From Bog-159 sp963818855 (lineage in GTDB: Bacteria; Acidobacteriota; Terriglobia; Bryobacterales; Bryobacteraceae): a stretch of DNA of 64,000 bases. The notes under the pieces were generated by a model. The model was not told the DNA's origin. It was given only the letters and a program-made list of their open reading frames with translations, and made no database searches. Location of the stretch: assembly GCA_963818855.1 (NCBI GenBank), contig CAWFUH010000002.1, positions 1 to 64,000 on the forward strand. The letters run 5' to 3'. The translations under genes were made by a program, and so were the position numbers. This document shows positions 52,428 through 60,935 of this stretch, in pieces. The number at the start of each line of letters is the position of its first letter. The stretch's first letter is position 1.

Positions 52428-54044
52428 ATGAAAACAGACGTTAGCCCGCCAAGGAAACGAGGTGCCGCCCGAAAACTCGCTCCCCTCCTGTTGGGCGGTT
52501 TGCAACGCTTTCGAGCGCTTGCCGGACGCCGTGCCGAGCTTAAGGAATCGCACGATTACGCCGAAGCCATTGTCGAGACTGCCGGGCCGCAGTTGCTTCT
52601 CGATGCGGACCTGCGTGTGAAAACGGCGAACGAGTCCTTCTACAAACATTTTTGCGTCTCTCCGGCGCAGACCGAGAATTGCCCGGTATATGAGCTAGGC
52701 AACGGCCAGTTCAACATTCCCGCACTCCGCACACTCCTGGAGGAGGTTCTGCCCCGGAACAATTCTTTCAATGACTTCGAAGTGACGCACGAGTTTGAAA
52801 CCATCGGGCGGCGCACGGTGCTGTTGAGCGGTTGCCAAGTGGCCAGCATCCAGAGAATTATCCTGCACATCGACGACATCACCGAGCGGAAGGAGGCACA
52901 AGCTCTGCGGGCTTCGGAGATTCGGTACCGCCGTCTCTTTGAAGCGGCCCGGGACGGGGTGCTCATTCTCGACTTCGACACGCGGAAAATCACGGACGCC
53001 AATCCGTTCATGTCGGAAATATTGGGCTATACGCACGACCAATTGCTGGGCAAGGGACTCTGGGAAATCGGTCTGCTCAAGGATGAAGCGTCCAGCCGCG
53101 CGGCATTTCGCCACTTGCAACGGAATACCATCATCCGCTACGACAATTTGCCGCTCCAGAACATAGCGGGCGAGCGGCACGACGTGGAATTCGTCAGCAA
53201 CGTGTATGACGAAGACGGCCGGCAAGTCATCCAATGCAACATCCGGGACATCACTGAGCGCAAGCGGATGGACGACGCACTGCGCGATGCCAAAGACCAA
53301 TTGACCGCTCAAGCCGCGGAACTGGAACGCTTGGTCGCTGAACGCACCAGCCAGCTTCGCGAAACGATCATTGAACTGGAAGGGTTCTCTTACAGCATCT
53401 CGCATGACATGCGTGCGCCGTTGCGGGCCATGCAAAGCTACGCTCAATTCCTTGTGGATGAGCACGGCAGCAAGCTGGATGAACAAGGACTCAATTACCT
53501 TCACCAGATCATGCGTTCCGCCGTTCGGCTCGATCGCCTCACACAAGATGTCTTGAGCTACACCAGAATTCCCCACGTTGCGTTGCCCATGGATCGCGTG
53601 GATCTGGACCGGCTGATGCGCGATATTGTGGAAGCGTTCCCCTTCGGGCAGCCGATCAAACCGGAGATTCAAATCCAAGGTACGTTGCCGACGGTTGTGG
53701 GGAGTGAGGCGCTGCTGGCGCAATGCATCTCCAACCTGCTGAACAACGCCGCAAAATTTGTTTCGCCGGGGACCATTCCGCACGTGGAGATTTCGGCGGA
53801 AGCCATTGACGACGATTGGGTTCGAGTGTGGTTTAAAGACAATGGCGTCGGCATCGCGCCTGAGAATCACGACCGGGTTTTCCGATTGTTCGAGCGGGTG
53901 CATCCCGCCACTGAGTACGAGGGAACCGGCATCGGCCTGACCATCGTGCACAAAGCGATCGAACGCATGGGCGCGCAGGTCGGCTTCGAATCGGAGCTGG
54001 GTAAAGGCAGTAACTTCTGGATTCAGCTAAAAAAGGATAAGTAA
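52428..54044 (+). CDS. PAS-PAS histidine kinase (upstream copy of a tandem pair)
   Basis: This 538-residue soluble kinase has no transmembrane segment. PAS1 is at about residues 45-160 (AIVETAGPQLLLDADLRVKT), PAS2 at about 165-285 (FEAARDGVLILDFDTRKITD), and then a coiled coil (LRDAKDQLTAQAAELERLVA). The phospho-His is in FSYSISHDMRAPLRAMQSYA. The HATPase part has CISNLLNNAAKFVSPG, FKDNGVGIAPENHDRVFRLF and GTGIGLTIVHKAIERMG. From about 53247 to past its end it is nearly identical to the next kinase gene (55388 onward). The last codons differ by a one-base loss in an A-run, giving KKDK. A receiver gene that should follow is only a remnant. Confidence 0.92.
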   Translation: MKTDVSPPRKRGAARKLAPLLLGGLQRFRALAGRRAELKESHDYAEAIVETAGPQLLLDADLRVKTANESFYKHFCVSPAQTENCPVYELGNGQFNIPALRTLLEEVLPRNNSFNDFEVTHEFETIGRRTVLLSGCQVASIQRIILHIDDITERKEAQALRASEIRYRRLFEAARDGVLILDFDTRKITDANPFMSEILGYTHDQLLGKGLWEIGLLKDEASSRAAFRHLQRNTIIRYDNLPLQNIAGERHDVEFVSNVYDEDGRQVIQCNIRDITERKRMDDALRDAKDQLTAQAAELERLVAERTSQLRETIIELEGFSYSISHDMRAPLRAMQSYAQFLVDEHGSKLDEQGLNYLHQIMRSAVRLDRLTQDVLSYTRIPHVALPMDRVDLDRLMRDIVEAFPFGQPIKPEIQIQGTLPTVVGSEALLAQCISNLLNNAAKFVSPGTIPHVEISAEAIDDDWVRVWFKDNGVGIAPENHDRVFRLFERVHPATEYEGTGIGLTIVHKAIERMGAQVGFESELGKGSNFWIQLKKDK

Positions 54045-54088
54045 CGAAACCGATTCTCCAAGTCGAAGACGATGAGAACGACGTGTTG
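53247..54088 (+). repeat. direct repeat, copy 1 (kinase core plus start of receiver gene)
   Basis: About 840 bases covering the end of the PAS2 domain, HisKA, HATPase and the first codons of a receiver gene. They are highly similar to 55388-56229. The two copies are offset by about 2140 bases, so one kinase/receiver unit was duplicated. Confidence 0.88.
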
Positions 54089-54106
54089 TCCATGCAACAC
54101 GCCGTG
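54041..54106 (+). pseudogene. N-terminal remnant of a response regulator
   Basis: The sequence reads VTKPILQVEDDENDVLSMQH, then AV. It corresponds to the start of the receiver encoded at 56186-56617 (TKPILQVEDDLNDVFFLEHA). After about 22 residues the homology stops and the frame runs on into the upstream region of the second kinase. The receiver of the first duplicated unit was therefore deleted except for its beginning. Confidence 0.8.
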
Positions 54107-54217
54107 CGGCCGGCGACTCACCGGCCGCCACTGGCTCGGCGCGGGCCATCGGGCACGCCTGGCAGGACCAGCCTCTCCCGCCAAGAGATTTTCCACACCG
54201 ATGTCCCACATATAAAG

Positions 54218-56182
54218 ATGGCCAGGACTCCGGACACACACGTCCCCGCAATCGGGACGCGCCCGCAGGAGTGGCTGAAACGGCCGTCGCCCGCCCTGAG
54301 GTACGGCGCCGCCATCCTGCTGGCCGTTCTGGCGCAGGCGGCCCGGTTACCGCTGCATCCGCCCACCTTAATCCCGTACATCCCATACGTGCCGGTCATC
54401 CTGTTGTCTGCAGCGTACGGCGGGCTTGGACCGGGACTGCTGAGCACCGTTTTGTGTGCCCTCGAATCGATTTATTTCGCCACGGAGCCAATCGGCAGTC
54501 TGCGGCTCGCCACCATCCAGGATTGGATGCACATTGCAGGACTGGCCCTGACCGGTCTGGTCGCCAGCGTATTGTTTGAACGGCTCAGGCGCGCCTTGGT
54601 GCGGCAGCGCGCCGCCTACCTGCAACTGGCCTCGGTGCAAGATGCCGCACCGGTGATGCTGCTGCTAGTGGACGACGCGCTCCGCGTGCGGAAGGCCAAC
54701 GATCTGGCCGGTCAATTCGACGGACGGAACGTGCCGGACATGCGGAGTCTGCAGCTTGGCGGGGCAATTGGGTGCCTGAACGGTTTGGCCGATCCCAGGG
54801 AATGCGGCCACGGGCCTGCGTGCGCGGAGTGCGCCATCCGCCAGGCGGTATTAGATACCGTGCGCAACGGAACATCCCATAGACGAGTGGAGGCTTGGGT
54901 GCCTCTGTCCGTGGATGGCCGTGTACAAACGCGATGCCTCCAGGTTTCCGTCGCCCCGATACATCTCGACCCGACCGGCAAGACCGCGTTGATTTGTGCG
55001 CAAGACATAACCGAACGCAGGATGGCGGAGGCGGAACTGCGCGAACAGCACGTCGCGTTGCAACGGCAGGCCAAGTTGATCGACCTGTCGCATGACGCGA
55101 TCGTTGCCGCGGGTCAAGACCGGGTGATTACAGGATGGAACGCGGGCGCCCATGAGATGTACGGCTGGACGGAAGCCGAAGCTCTGGGCAAAGACATCGA
55201 TCGCCTTCTCGAGACCCGCGCCACGATTTCCATCGGCACAATCGACGAGATCCTCAGCCGCGCTGGCTGCTGGGATGGAGAATTGCAGCACTTCAGCCGC
55301 GACGGCACGCGCTTGACTGTTGACAGCCGGCAGGTTCTGCTGCGCGATCCGGACGGTAATCCCGCTGGAATCCTGGCAATCAATCGCGACATCACCGAGC
55401 GCAAGCGGACGGACGGCGCGCTGCGCGATGCCAAAGACCAATTGGCCGCTCACGCCGCGGAGCTGGAACGGGTGGTCATTGAACGCACCGGCCAGCTTCG
55501 CGAAACTGTCGGTGAACTGGAAGCGTTCTCTTACAGCATCTCGCATGACATGCGTGCGCCGTTGCGGGCCATGCAAAGCTACGCTCAATATCTTGTGGAT
55601 GAATACGGCGGCAAGCTGGATGAACAAGGAATCGATTACCTTCACCAGATCGTACGTTCTGCCGTTCGGCTCGATCGCCTCACACAGGATGTTCTGAGCT
55701 ACACCAGAATTCTGCACGCGGAGTTGCCCATGGATCGGGTGGATCTGGACCGCCTGGTGCGCGACATTGTGGAAGCCTTCCCGTCCGGGCGGCCGGTCAA
55801 GCCCGAGATTCAAATCGAAGGGACGTTGCCGCAGGTTGTGGGGAACGAGACGCTCTTAATGCAATGCATCTCCAACCTGCTGAGCAATGCCGCAAAATTT
55901 GTTTCGCCGGGAACCGTTCCGCACGTGGAGATTTCGGCGGAAGCGATTGACGACGATTGGATTCGAATGTGGTTTAAAGACAATGGTGTCGGCATCGCCC
56001 CGGAAAACCACGATCGGGTTTTCCGCCTGCTCGAGCGGGTTCATCCCGCCACCGAGTTCGAGGGAACCGGCCTTGGCCTGGCCATCGTGCGCAAGGCGAT
56101 CGAGCGCATGGGCGCGCAGGTCGGCTTTGAGTCGGCGCTGGGTGAAGGCAGTAATTTCTGGATTCAGCTAAAGAAGGGATAA
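54218..56182 (+). CDS. DUF4118-PAS histidine kinase (downstream copy of the tandem pair)
   Basis: This is a 654-residue kinase. An N-terminal KdpD-like DUF4118 bundle of about four membrane segments (about 28-120; RYGAAILLAVLAQAARLPLH, IPYVPVILLSAAYGGLGPGL) is followed by a PAS-like region with a Cys-rich insert (ECGHGPACAECAIRQAV) and a second PAS (about 320-430; LSHDAIVAAGQDRVITGWNA). HisKA has FSYSISHDMRAPLRAMQSYA and HATPase has CISNLLSNAAKFVSPG and GTGLGLAIVRKAIERMG. The kinase core is a near copy of the upstream gene while the sensory half differs. ATG 54218 is preferred; the open frame extends to 54083 and fuses with a receiver remnant. Confidence 0.9.
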   Translation: MARTPDTHVPAIGTRPQEWLKRPSPALRYGAAILLAVLAQAARLPLHPPTLIPYIPYVPVILLSAAYGGLGPGLLSTVLCALESIYFATEPIGSLRLATIQDWMHIAGLALTGLVASVLFERLRRALVRQRAAYLQLASVQDAAPVMLLLVDDALRVRKANDLAGQFDGRNVPDMRSLQLGGAIGCLNGLADPRECGHGPACAECAIRQAVLDTVRNGTSHRRVEAWVPLSVDGRVQTRCLQVSVAPIHLDPTGKTALICAQDITERRMAEAELREQHVALQRQAKLIDLSHDAIVAAGQDRVITGWNAGAHEMYGWTEAEALGKDIDRLLETRATISIGTIDEILSRAGCWDGELQHFSRDGTRLTVDSRQVLLRDPDGNPAGILAINRDITERKRTDGALRDAKDQLAAHAAELERVVIERTGQLRETVGELEAFSYSISHDMRAPLRAMQSYAQYLVDEYGGKLDEQGIDYLHQIVRSAVRLDRLTQDVLSYTRILHAELPMDRVDLDRLVRDIVEAFPSGRPVKPEIQIEGTLPQVVGNETLLMQCISNLLSNAAKFVSPGTVPHVEISAEAIDDDWIRMWFKDNGVGIAPENHDRVFRLLERVHPATEFEGTGLGLAIVRKAIERMGAQVGFESALGEGSNFWIQLKKG

Positions 56183-56229
56183 GCGACGAAACCGATTCTG
56201 CAAGTCGAAGACGATCTGAACGACGTGTT
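55388..56229 (+). repeat. direct repeat, copy 2 (kinase core plus start of receiver gene)
   Basis: Partner of 53247-54088. Sequence differences are scattered substitutions plus one missing base in copy 1 near the kinase stop codon. Copy 2 leads into the complete receiver gene. Confidence 0.88.
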
Positions 56230-56617
56230 CTTCCTGGAACATGCCATGCGGAAGATGGGCTTGGCGAACCCCATCCAGGTCGCCAGCGACGGCCAGCAGG
56301 CCATAGACTATTTGAAAGGCGCCGGCAGATTCGCCGACCGCGAAAAGTTTCCGCTGCCCTGCCTGGTCCTGCTCGATTTGAAGTTGCCGCACGTGATGGG
56401 TCTGGACGTCCTCAAATGGATTCGCCAACAGCCCGGGCCGGCGTTGGTGGTAATCATACTGACTGCGTCCGCGGAGGCTGGGGACATTGCGGCCGCCTAC
56501 CGTCTGGGCGCCAATGCGTTTCTGACCAAGCCGTCCGAATCGGGCAAGCTCGAGGACATGGTCAAAGCCCTCAAGGACTTTTGGCTGACGTGCAATACGC
56601 TGCCACAGGAATCTTAA
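56186..56617 (+). CDS. Rcp1-like single-domain response regulator with non-canonical start
   Basis: This is a receiver domain of about 143 residues: TKPILQVEDDLNDVFFLEHA, the phospho-acceptor Asp in LVLLDLKLPHVMGLDVLKWI, Thr in VVIILTASAEAGDIAAAYRL and Lys in ANAFLTKPSESGKLEDMV. No ATG, GTG or TTG lies before the acidic pair EDD; the frame starts directly after the kinase stop with GCG ACG AAA CCG. The first ordinary start (GTG 56225) would remove strand beta-1 and the metal-binding acids. ACG 56186 is therefore the likely start, or the TAA of the kinase is read through to give a hybrid kinase. The upstream duplicate has the same ACG. Confidence 0.75.
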   Translation, partial: TKPILQVEDDLNDVFFLEHAMRKMGLANPIQVASDGQQAIDYLKGAGRFADREKFPLPCLVLLDLKLPHVMGLDVLKWIRQQPGPALVVIILTASAEAGDIAAAYRLGANAFLTKPSESGKLEDMVKALKDFWLTCNTLPQES

Positions 56618-56874
56618 AGAAAACACAACCCCAGCCCCTGCAACCCGGCGGATCTGCCAGGCAACTTCTGGCCGGAAGAGAATCCATCGAGAGTTTCTTG
56701 ACTGCGCTACACGCATGGCGGGGCCGCGAGATGAACCGATCCCGCGGCATGCGGCCGGCCGTTCCCGGCACCGATGTCGTCTCGTTCCTCTTGAAGGACG
56801 ATAGCCGGGCGCATCGGCCCTCCTGCCCCCCGCGCAAAGCGCGCCCCGACGCCATAATGAAAACAGGTCCCTCA

Positions 56875-57429
56875 ATGCCCGACTGCCTGAACCCCGTTCA
56901 ACGGATTCTCGCCGCCGCCCGCTTCGCCTCCGAGCGCCATGCCAACCAGCGGCGCAAAGGCCGCACGGCCGAGCCTTACGTAAATCATCTTTTGGAAGTT
57001 GCCGAACTGCTGGCGCGCACCGCCGGTCGTCTCGATACGAACCTGATTGTCGCCGCGCTGCTGCACGATTCGATTGAAGACGTGGGCGTCTCGCGCGCCG
57101 AGATCGCGGAGCTCTTCGGCGAGGACGTCGCCGCGCTGGTCGCCGAAGTGACCGACGACAAGTCTCTGCCGAAAGAAGTGCGCAAAACCTTGCAGGTCGC
57201 GCAGGCACCCGAAAAATCGGCTCGCGCGCAGGCGCTCAGTGCCGCCGACAAAATCTCTAACGTGCGCAGCGTCGTAGCCAGCCCGCCGAAAGACTGGGAC
57301 TTCGCACGCCGGGTAGCCTACGTGCGCTGGGCCGCCGATGTGGTCGCCCACTATCCCGCGCTAGACCGCCGCCTGGCTGCCGAGTTCCAGCAAGCCTGCG
57401 ACGAGTTTGCGGCCCGCGTTTACGAGTAG
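56875..57429 (+). CDS. HD-domain phosphohydrolase, MESH1/SpoT-hydrolase-like
   Basis: This is a 184-residue single HD domain of the HD_4 type. Metal and catalytic residues typical of (p)ppGpp hydrolases are visible: Arg/His in ARFASERHANQRRKGRTAEP, YVNHLLEVAELLA, HDxxED in AALLHDSIEDVGVSRAEIAE and D-x-x-x-N in SAADKISNVRSVVASPP. The length is close to small alarmone hydrolases (about 180-200 residues). ATG 56875 is preferred because CAGG lies 7-8 bases upstream; ATG 56857 is in the same frame. It might degrade (p)ppGpp or NADPH as MESH1 does; the substrate is inferred. Its 3' end overlaps the convergent gene by 10 bases. Confidence 0.85.
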   Translation: MPDCLNPVQRILAAARFASERHANQRRKGRTAEPYVNHLLEVAELLARTAGRLDTNLIVAALLHDSIEDVGVSRAEIAELFGEDVAALVAEVTDDKSLPKEVRKTLQVAQAPEKSARAQALSAADKISNVRSVVASPPKDWDFARRVAYVRWAADVVAHYPALDRRLAAEFQQACDEFAARVYE

Positions 57430-57980
57430 GAAAAATCAGGCGGCACGAAAGTCTTTTTCTGAGGGGCCGCCAGCGCTTCTTCCACCAGCTCCCGCAACAG
57501 TTCGTCATAGATGCGCGCATAGCGCTCCGCGCCCTCATCCAGATGCAAGGCGAACTCACGCGTCAACCGGACTTTTTCCCGGATGTACGGCCGCGCCATG
57601 CGCGTGAAATGCTCGAACCAGTCGTCGGCCACCGCATCGTCGTATTTCAGCCGCAAATAATCGCGCAAGGCGTGCCAAGTCTCCGTATGTGCACCCAGCA
57701 TCTCGGCCGTATCCTCGACGCCGCATTCCGCGATGGTCTCCAGATACAGGGCCGCCACGGCATTTTCGATCGCTGCGCGTCGAAAAGCCAGCCGCGGATC
57801 GTCCGTGGCCAGAGCGGCCCGCTCGATCTCGAGCAGCGCGGGCGTGTCGCACAAGTCGCGCATGGTCACGTCCGGGCGCAGTGGAGCAATACGCATTCGC
57901 CGCCGGCGCCGTTCGCGCATCAGATAAACCACCGCCGCACCGATCAGCGCCATCAACAGCGGGAACAACTCGCGCAGCAA
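57420..57980 (-). CDS. membrane-anchored hypothetical protein
   Basis: This 186-residue protein has one N-terminal membrane segment (LFPLLMALIGAAVVYLM) followed by a very basic stop-transfer stretch (RERRRRRMR), so the bulk should be cytoplasmic. The remainder is alpha-helical and acidic: LCDTPALLEIERAALATDDP, RLAFRRAAIENAVAALYLET and ERYARIYDELLRELVEEALA. I recognise no family. It is convergent with the HD-hydrolase gene and divergent from the Mrp gene. No close ribosome binding site is visible. It is coded with typical local codon use, so it is probably real. Confidence 0.65.
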   Translation of the reverse strand: MLRELFPLLMALIGAAVVYLMRERRRRRMRIAPLRPDVTMRDLCDTPALLEIERAALATDDPRLAFRRAAIENAVAALYLETIAECGVEDTAEMLGAHTETWHALRDYLRLKYDDAVADDWFEHFTRMARPYIREKVRLTREFALHLDEGAERYARIYDELLRELVEEALAAPQKKTFVPPDFSYS

Positions 57981-58087
57981 GATCCCCCCACCTCAGGGTA
58001 CATCGTATGGCGGGTGACACAACCCTGGCCCCCGGCCCCTGGCCCCGAAACCCGGCGAGAGAAGCGAGCACTGCTACCATAGACTGC

Positions 58088-58921
58088 ATGAGTCCGAATC
58101 AGCCGGGGCAGCCACCCAAATTGCCTATTCCTGGAGTGAAGAATCTGATCGCGGTAGGCTCCGGCAAAGGCGGTGTCGGCAAGACCACCGTGGCCGTGAA
58201 CCTGGCCGTTTCGCTCGCCAAATTAGGCCACCCCACCGGCCTGATGGATGCCGACGTGTACGGACCCAACGTGCCGCTGATGATGGGCATCAATCGGACG
58301 CCCATGGCCTACGGCGAGCGCATCCAGCCCCTAGATCAATTCGGCGTGAAGCTGATGTCCATGGGCTTCCTGAACCCGGGCGATAAGCCGCTGGTGTGGC
58401 GCGGGCCTATGCTGCACAGCGTGATCCAGCAGTTTTTGCGCGGCGTGGATTGGGGCGAACTCGATTACCTGGTGATCGACCTGCCGCCCGGCACCGGCGA
58501 TGTGCAACTCACTCTCATCCAGACCGCTCCCATCACCGGTGCCATCGTGGTCACCACGCCATCCGACGTTTCGCTCGAAGACGCGCGCAAGGCCGTCCAC
58601 ATGTTCTTCCAGGTGCGCGTACCCATTCTGGGAATCGTGGAGAACATGAGCTACCTGATTTGCCCGCACTGCGGTGAGCGCATCGATGTATTCAGCCACG
58701 GCGGCGGCCGCCGCACCGCAGCCGAGATGAAGGTGCATTTCCTGGGCGAATTGCCGCTCAATCCCGCCGTGCGTGTCGGCGGCGACAGCGGTAAACCCGT
58801 CGCGCTCGACGCAGGCGACGGCCAGCCTGGCGCGGGTTTCCTGGAACTGGCGCGCAACACCATCGCGCGCATCGCCGAGATCGGTCCGCAGGAAGGACCG
58901 CGCATCGAAATCCTCGATTAA
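58088..58921 (+). CDS. mrp: Mrp/NBP35-family P-loop ATPase, Fe-S cluster carrier
   Basis: This is a 277-residue ParA/MinD-like ATPase. The deviant Walker A is SGKGGVGKTTVAVNLAVSLA near residue 24. ADVYGPNVPLMMGI, DYLVIDLPPGTGDVQLTLIQ (Walker B/switch II) and IVENMSYLICPHCGERIDVF with the CxxC pair that binds a bridging cluster follow. The N-terminal DUF59 domain of longer Mrp proteins is missing. ATG 58088 is used; a longer open frame upstream (from 57689) is an artefact overlapping the divergent gene. The role is assembly or transfer of iron-sulfur clusters in the cytoplasm. It is followed after 13 bases by an amidase gene. Confidence 0.93.
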   Translation: MSPNQPGQPPKLPIPGVKNLIAVGSGKGGVGKTTVAVNLAVSLAKLGHPTGLMDADVYGPNVPLMMGINRTPMAYGERIQPLDQFGVKLMSMGFLNPGDKPLVWRGPMLHSVIQQFLRGVDWGELDYLVIDLPPGTGDVQLTLIQTAPITGAIVVTTPSDVSLEDARKAVHMFFQVRVPILGIVENMSYLICPHCGERIDVFSHGGGRRTAAEMKVHFLGELPLNPAVRVGGDSGKPVALDAGDGQPGAGFLELARNTIARIAEIGPQEGPRIEILD

Positions 58922-58934
58922 TCATGGACTGATC

Positions 58935-60458
58935 ATGAATCTCACCCGCCGCACTCTGATCAGCTCCGCAGCCCTGGCAGCCGGTGCCTTGGCTGCGCCG
59001 CCCGCATTCGAATTGGAAGAAGCCACCCTAGCAGATTTGCAGAGGCGCATGACCGCCGGCAGCCTCACCGCGCATGCGCTGACGCAAGCTTATCTCGATC
59101 GCATTGCCGCCATCGATAAGCGCGGACCGGCACTCAACTCCGTCATCGAACTCAATCCTGATGCCCTGGCCATCGCCGCCGCCCTGGATGCCGAGCGCAA
59201 AGCCAAAGGCCCGCGCGGTCCGCTGCACGGGGTTCCGGTGCTGATCAAAGACAATATCGATACCGCCGACCGCATGATGACCACCGCCGGATCGCTGGCG
59301 CTGCTCGGCTCCATCGCCGCGCGGGATTCCGTGGTCGCCCAGCGGTTGCGCGCGGCCGGCGCGGTCCTGTTGGGCAAAACCAATCTCAGCGAATGGGCCA
59401 ACTACCGGTCCAGCCACTCTACCAGCGGTTGGAGCGGACGCGGCGGCCTGACGCGCAACCCCTACGCACTCGACCGCAATGCCTGCGGTTCCAGTTCCGG
59501 ATCGGGCGCAGCAGTTTCCGCGAACCTGTGCGCGCTGGCCATCGGCACCGAAACCGACGGCTCCATTGTGTGCCCATCATCCACCAATGGAGTGGTCGGC
59601 ATTAAGCCGACGCTGGGCTTGATTCCCGCCACCGGCATCGTTCCCATCGCGCATTCGCAGGATACGGCAGGTCCTATGGCGCGCACCGTCGCCGATGCCG
59701 CTATCTTTCTGGGCGCGCTCACCGGCCTGGACTATACCACTTCGCTCGACGCGAACGGACTGCGCGGCGCGCGCCTGGGCGTGGCCCGGGACAAATTCTT
59801 CGGCTTCAGCGAAGAGGGTGACCGGGTGATTGACGCCGCGATTGCGGAGATGAAGCGGGCCGGGGCCGAAGTCGTCGATCCCGCCGATATCGCGACCGCC
59901 GGCAAGTTCGACGATTCCGAATCCATCGTGCTCAGCTACGAGTTCAAGAACGATCTGAACCTGTATCTCGGTGCGTTGGGGCCGAAAGCCCCCGTGCACT
60001 CGCTGGCCGATGTGATCGCTTTTAACGACAGCCATCGCGACCAGGAGATGTTGTATTTCGGCCAGGATATCATGATCAAGGCGCAATCCAGAGGACCGCT
60101 GAGCAGCCAGGAATATCTGGACGCACTCGAAAAAGATCACCAGTTGGCGCGCACCGAAGGCATCGATGCCGTGATGGCGAAGTATCGCCTGGATGCTTTG
60201 GTCGCGCCCACCGCCGGCCCGGCTTGGTGTACCGACCTGATCAACGGCGATCATGCTCCCGGCGGCAGTTCCACGCCGGCCGCCGTGGCGGGCTACCCGA
60301 ATATCAACGTGCCCGCCGGTTTTGCCTTTGGCCTGCCGGTGGGCATCTCGTTCTTCGGCGCGGCCAATTCGGAGGCGGTGCTGATCAAGCTGGCGTACGC
60401 TTTCGAGCAGGCTACGCGGCATCGCCGCCCCCCGAAGTTTTTGCCCCGCATATCGTAA
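58935..60458 (+). CDS. Tat-exported amidase-signature enzyme
   Basis: This is a 507-residue amidase with a Tat leader (MNLTRRTLISSAALAAGALA). The catalytic Lys is in GVPVLIKDNIDTADRMMTTA. The Ser-rich signature is in RNACGSSSGSGAAVSANLCA, where the cis-Ser and nucleophilic Ser are expected; in the following TETDGSIVCPSSTNGVVGIK the usual signature continues. C-terminal FGLPVGISFFGAANSEA is typical. ATG 58935 is used (the open frame extends to 58773 inside mrp). Family members hydrolyse aliphatic or aromatic amides or peptide amides. The substrate is unknown; the leader suggests action in the periplasm. Confidence 0.92.
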   Translation: MNLTRRTLISSAALAAGALAAPPAFELEEATLADLQRRMTAGSLTAHALTQAYLDRIAAIDKRGPALNSVIELNPDALAIAAALDAERKAKGPRGPLHGVPVLIKDNIDTADRMMTTAGSLALLGSIAARDSVVAQRLRAAGAVLLGKTNLSEWANYRSSHSTSGWSGRGGLTRNPYALDRNACGSSSGSGAAVSANLCALAIGTETDGSIVCPSSTNGVVGIKPTLGLIPATGIVPIAHSQDTAGPMARTVADAAIFLGALTGLDYTTSLDANGLRGARLGVARDKFFGFSEEGDRVIDAAIAEMKRAGAEVVDPADIATAGKFDDSESIVLSYEFKNDLNLYLGALGPKAPVHSLADVIAFNDSHRDQEMLYFGQDIMIKAQSRGPLSSQEYLDALEKDHQLARTEGIDAVMAKYRLDALVAPTAGPAWCTDLINGDHAPGGSSTPAAVAGYPNINVPAGFAFGLPVGISFFGAANSEAVLIKLAYAFEQATRHRRPPKFLPRIS

Positions 60459-60490
60459 CAGCCCGCCTTGACACCCGCCTTGGCCCCCGC

Positions 60491-60520
60491 TTGACGGAAT
60501 CCATTTCCATATGCTACATT
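60491..60520 (+). promoter_or_regulatory. promoter of the blaI-M56 operon
   Basis: A -35 TTGACG (60491-60496), an 18-base spacer and a -10 TACATT (60515-60520) give a start site close to the ATG at 60534. The -10 overlaps the first half-site of the operator. Confidence 0.6.
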
Positions 60521-60533
60521 GTGTAGCACTACA
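60514..60533 (+). promoter_or_regulatory. BlaI-type operator at the blaI start codon
   Basis: Three alternating half-sites lie in a row: CTACA (60514-60518), TGTAG (60522-60526) and CTACA (60529-60533), directly before ATG 60534. CTACA/TGTAG dyads are the known binding pattern of BlaI/MecI repressors (core TACA-N-TGTA), so autoregulation is likely. Confidence 0.75.
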
Positions 60534-60935
60534 ATGCGTCGCACACAAAAACCGTTGCGCAGCCCCTTCACCGACCTGGAACAGGCCGTCATGTCCAGCG
60601 TCTGGCGCCGCCGTACGGCGACCGCCGGGCAGGTGCGCCAGGACCTGCTGCCCAAACGCCCGCTGCAGGAATCCACGGTACGCACCCTGCTGGGACGCCT
60701 GGAGAAAAAAGGGCACCTCAAGCACCTAGTGGAGGGAAGAACCTACGTGTACTCGAGCGTGGTCGAGCCGCGCCACCTGGCCATCCGGGCGGTGCGGCAG
60801 ATCATTGCGCGGTTTTGCGCCGGATCGGCCGAGCAACTGATCGCCGGCATGGTGGATAACGACGTGCTCGACACGGCACAATTGCGGCGCTTGGCCGAGG
60901 AGATCGAGACGGGCCGAAAAGGAGGTCCAAAATGA
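60534..60935 (+). CDS. BlaI/MecI-family transcriptional repressor
   Basis: This is a 133-residue winged-helix regulator. The BlaI core has LEQAVMSSVWRRRTATAGQV, LQESTVRTLLGRLEKKGHLK, HLVEGRTYVYSSVVEPRHLA and a C-terminal dimerisation part ending LRRLAEEIETGRKGG. The start chosen is ATG 60534, right after the operator; a TTG start at 60519 would put coding sequence inside the operator. It overlaps the M56 gene by 4 bases (ATGA). In the classical system the repressor is inactivated after the M56 membrane protein senses a signal. Confidence 0.92.
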   Translation: MRRTQKPLRSPFTDLEQAVMSSVWRRRTATAGQVRQDLLPKRPLQESTVRTLLGRLEKKGHLKHLVEGRTYVYSSVVEPRHLAIRAVRQIIARFCAGSAEQLIAGMVDNDVLDTAQLRRLAEEIETGRKGGPK

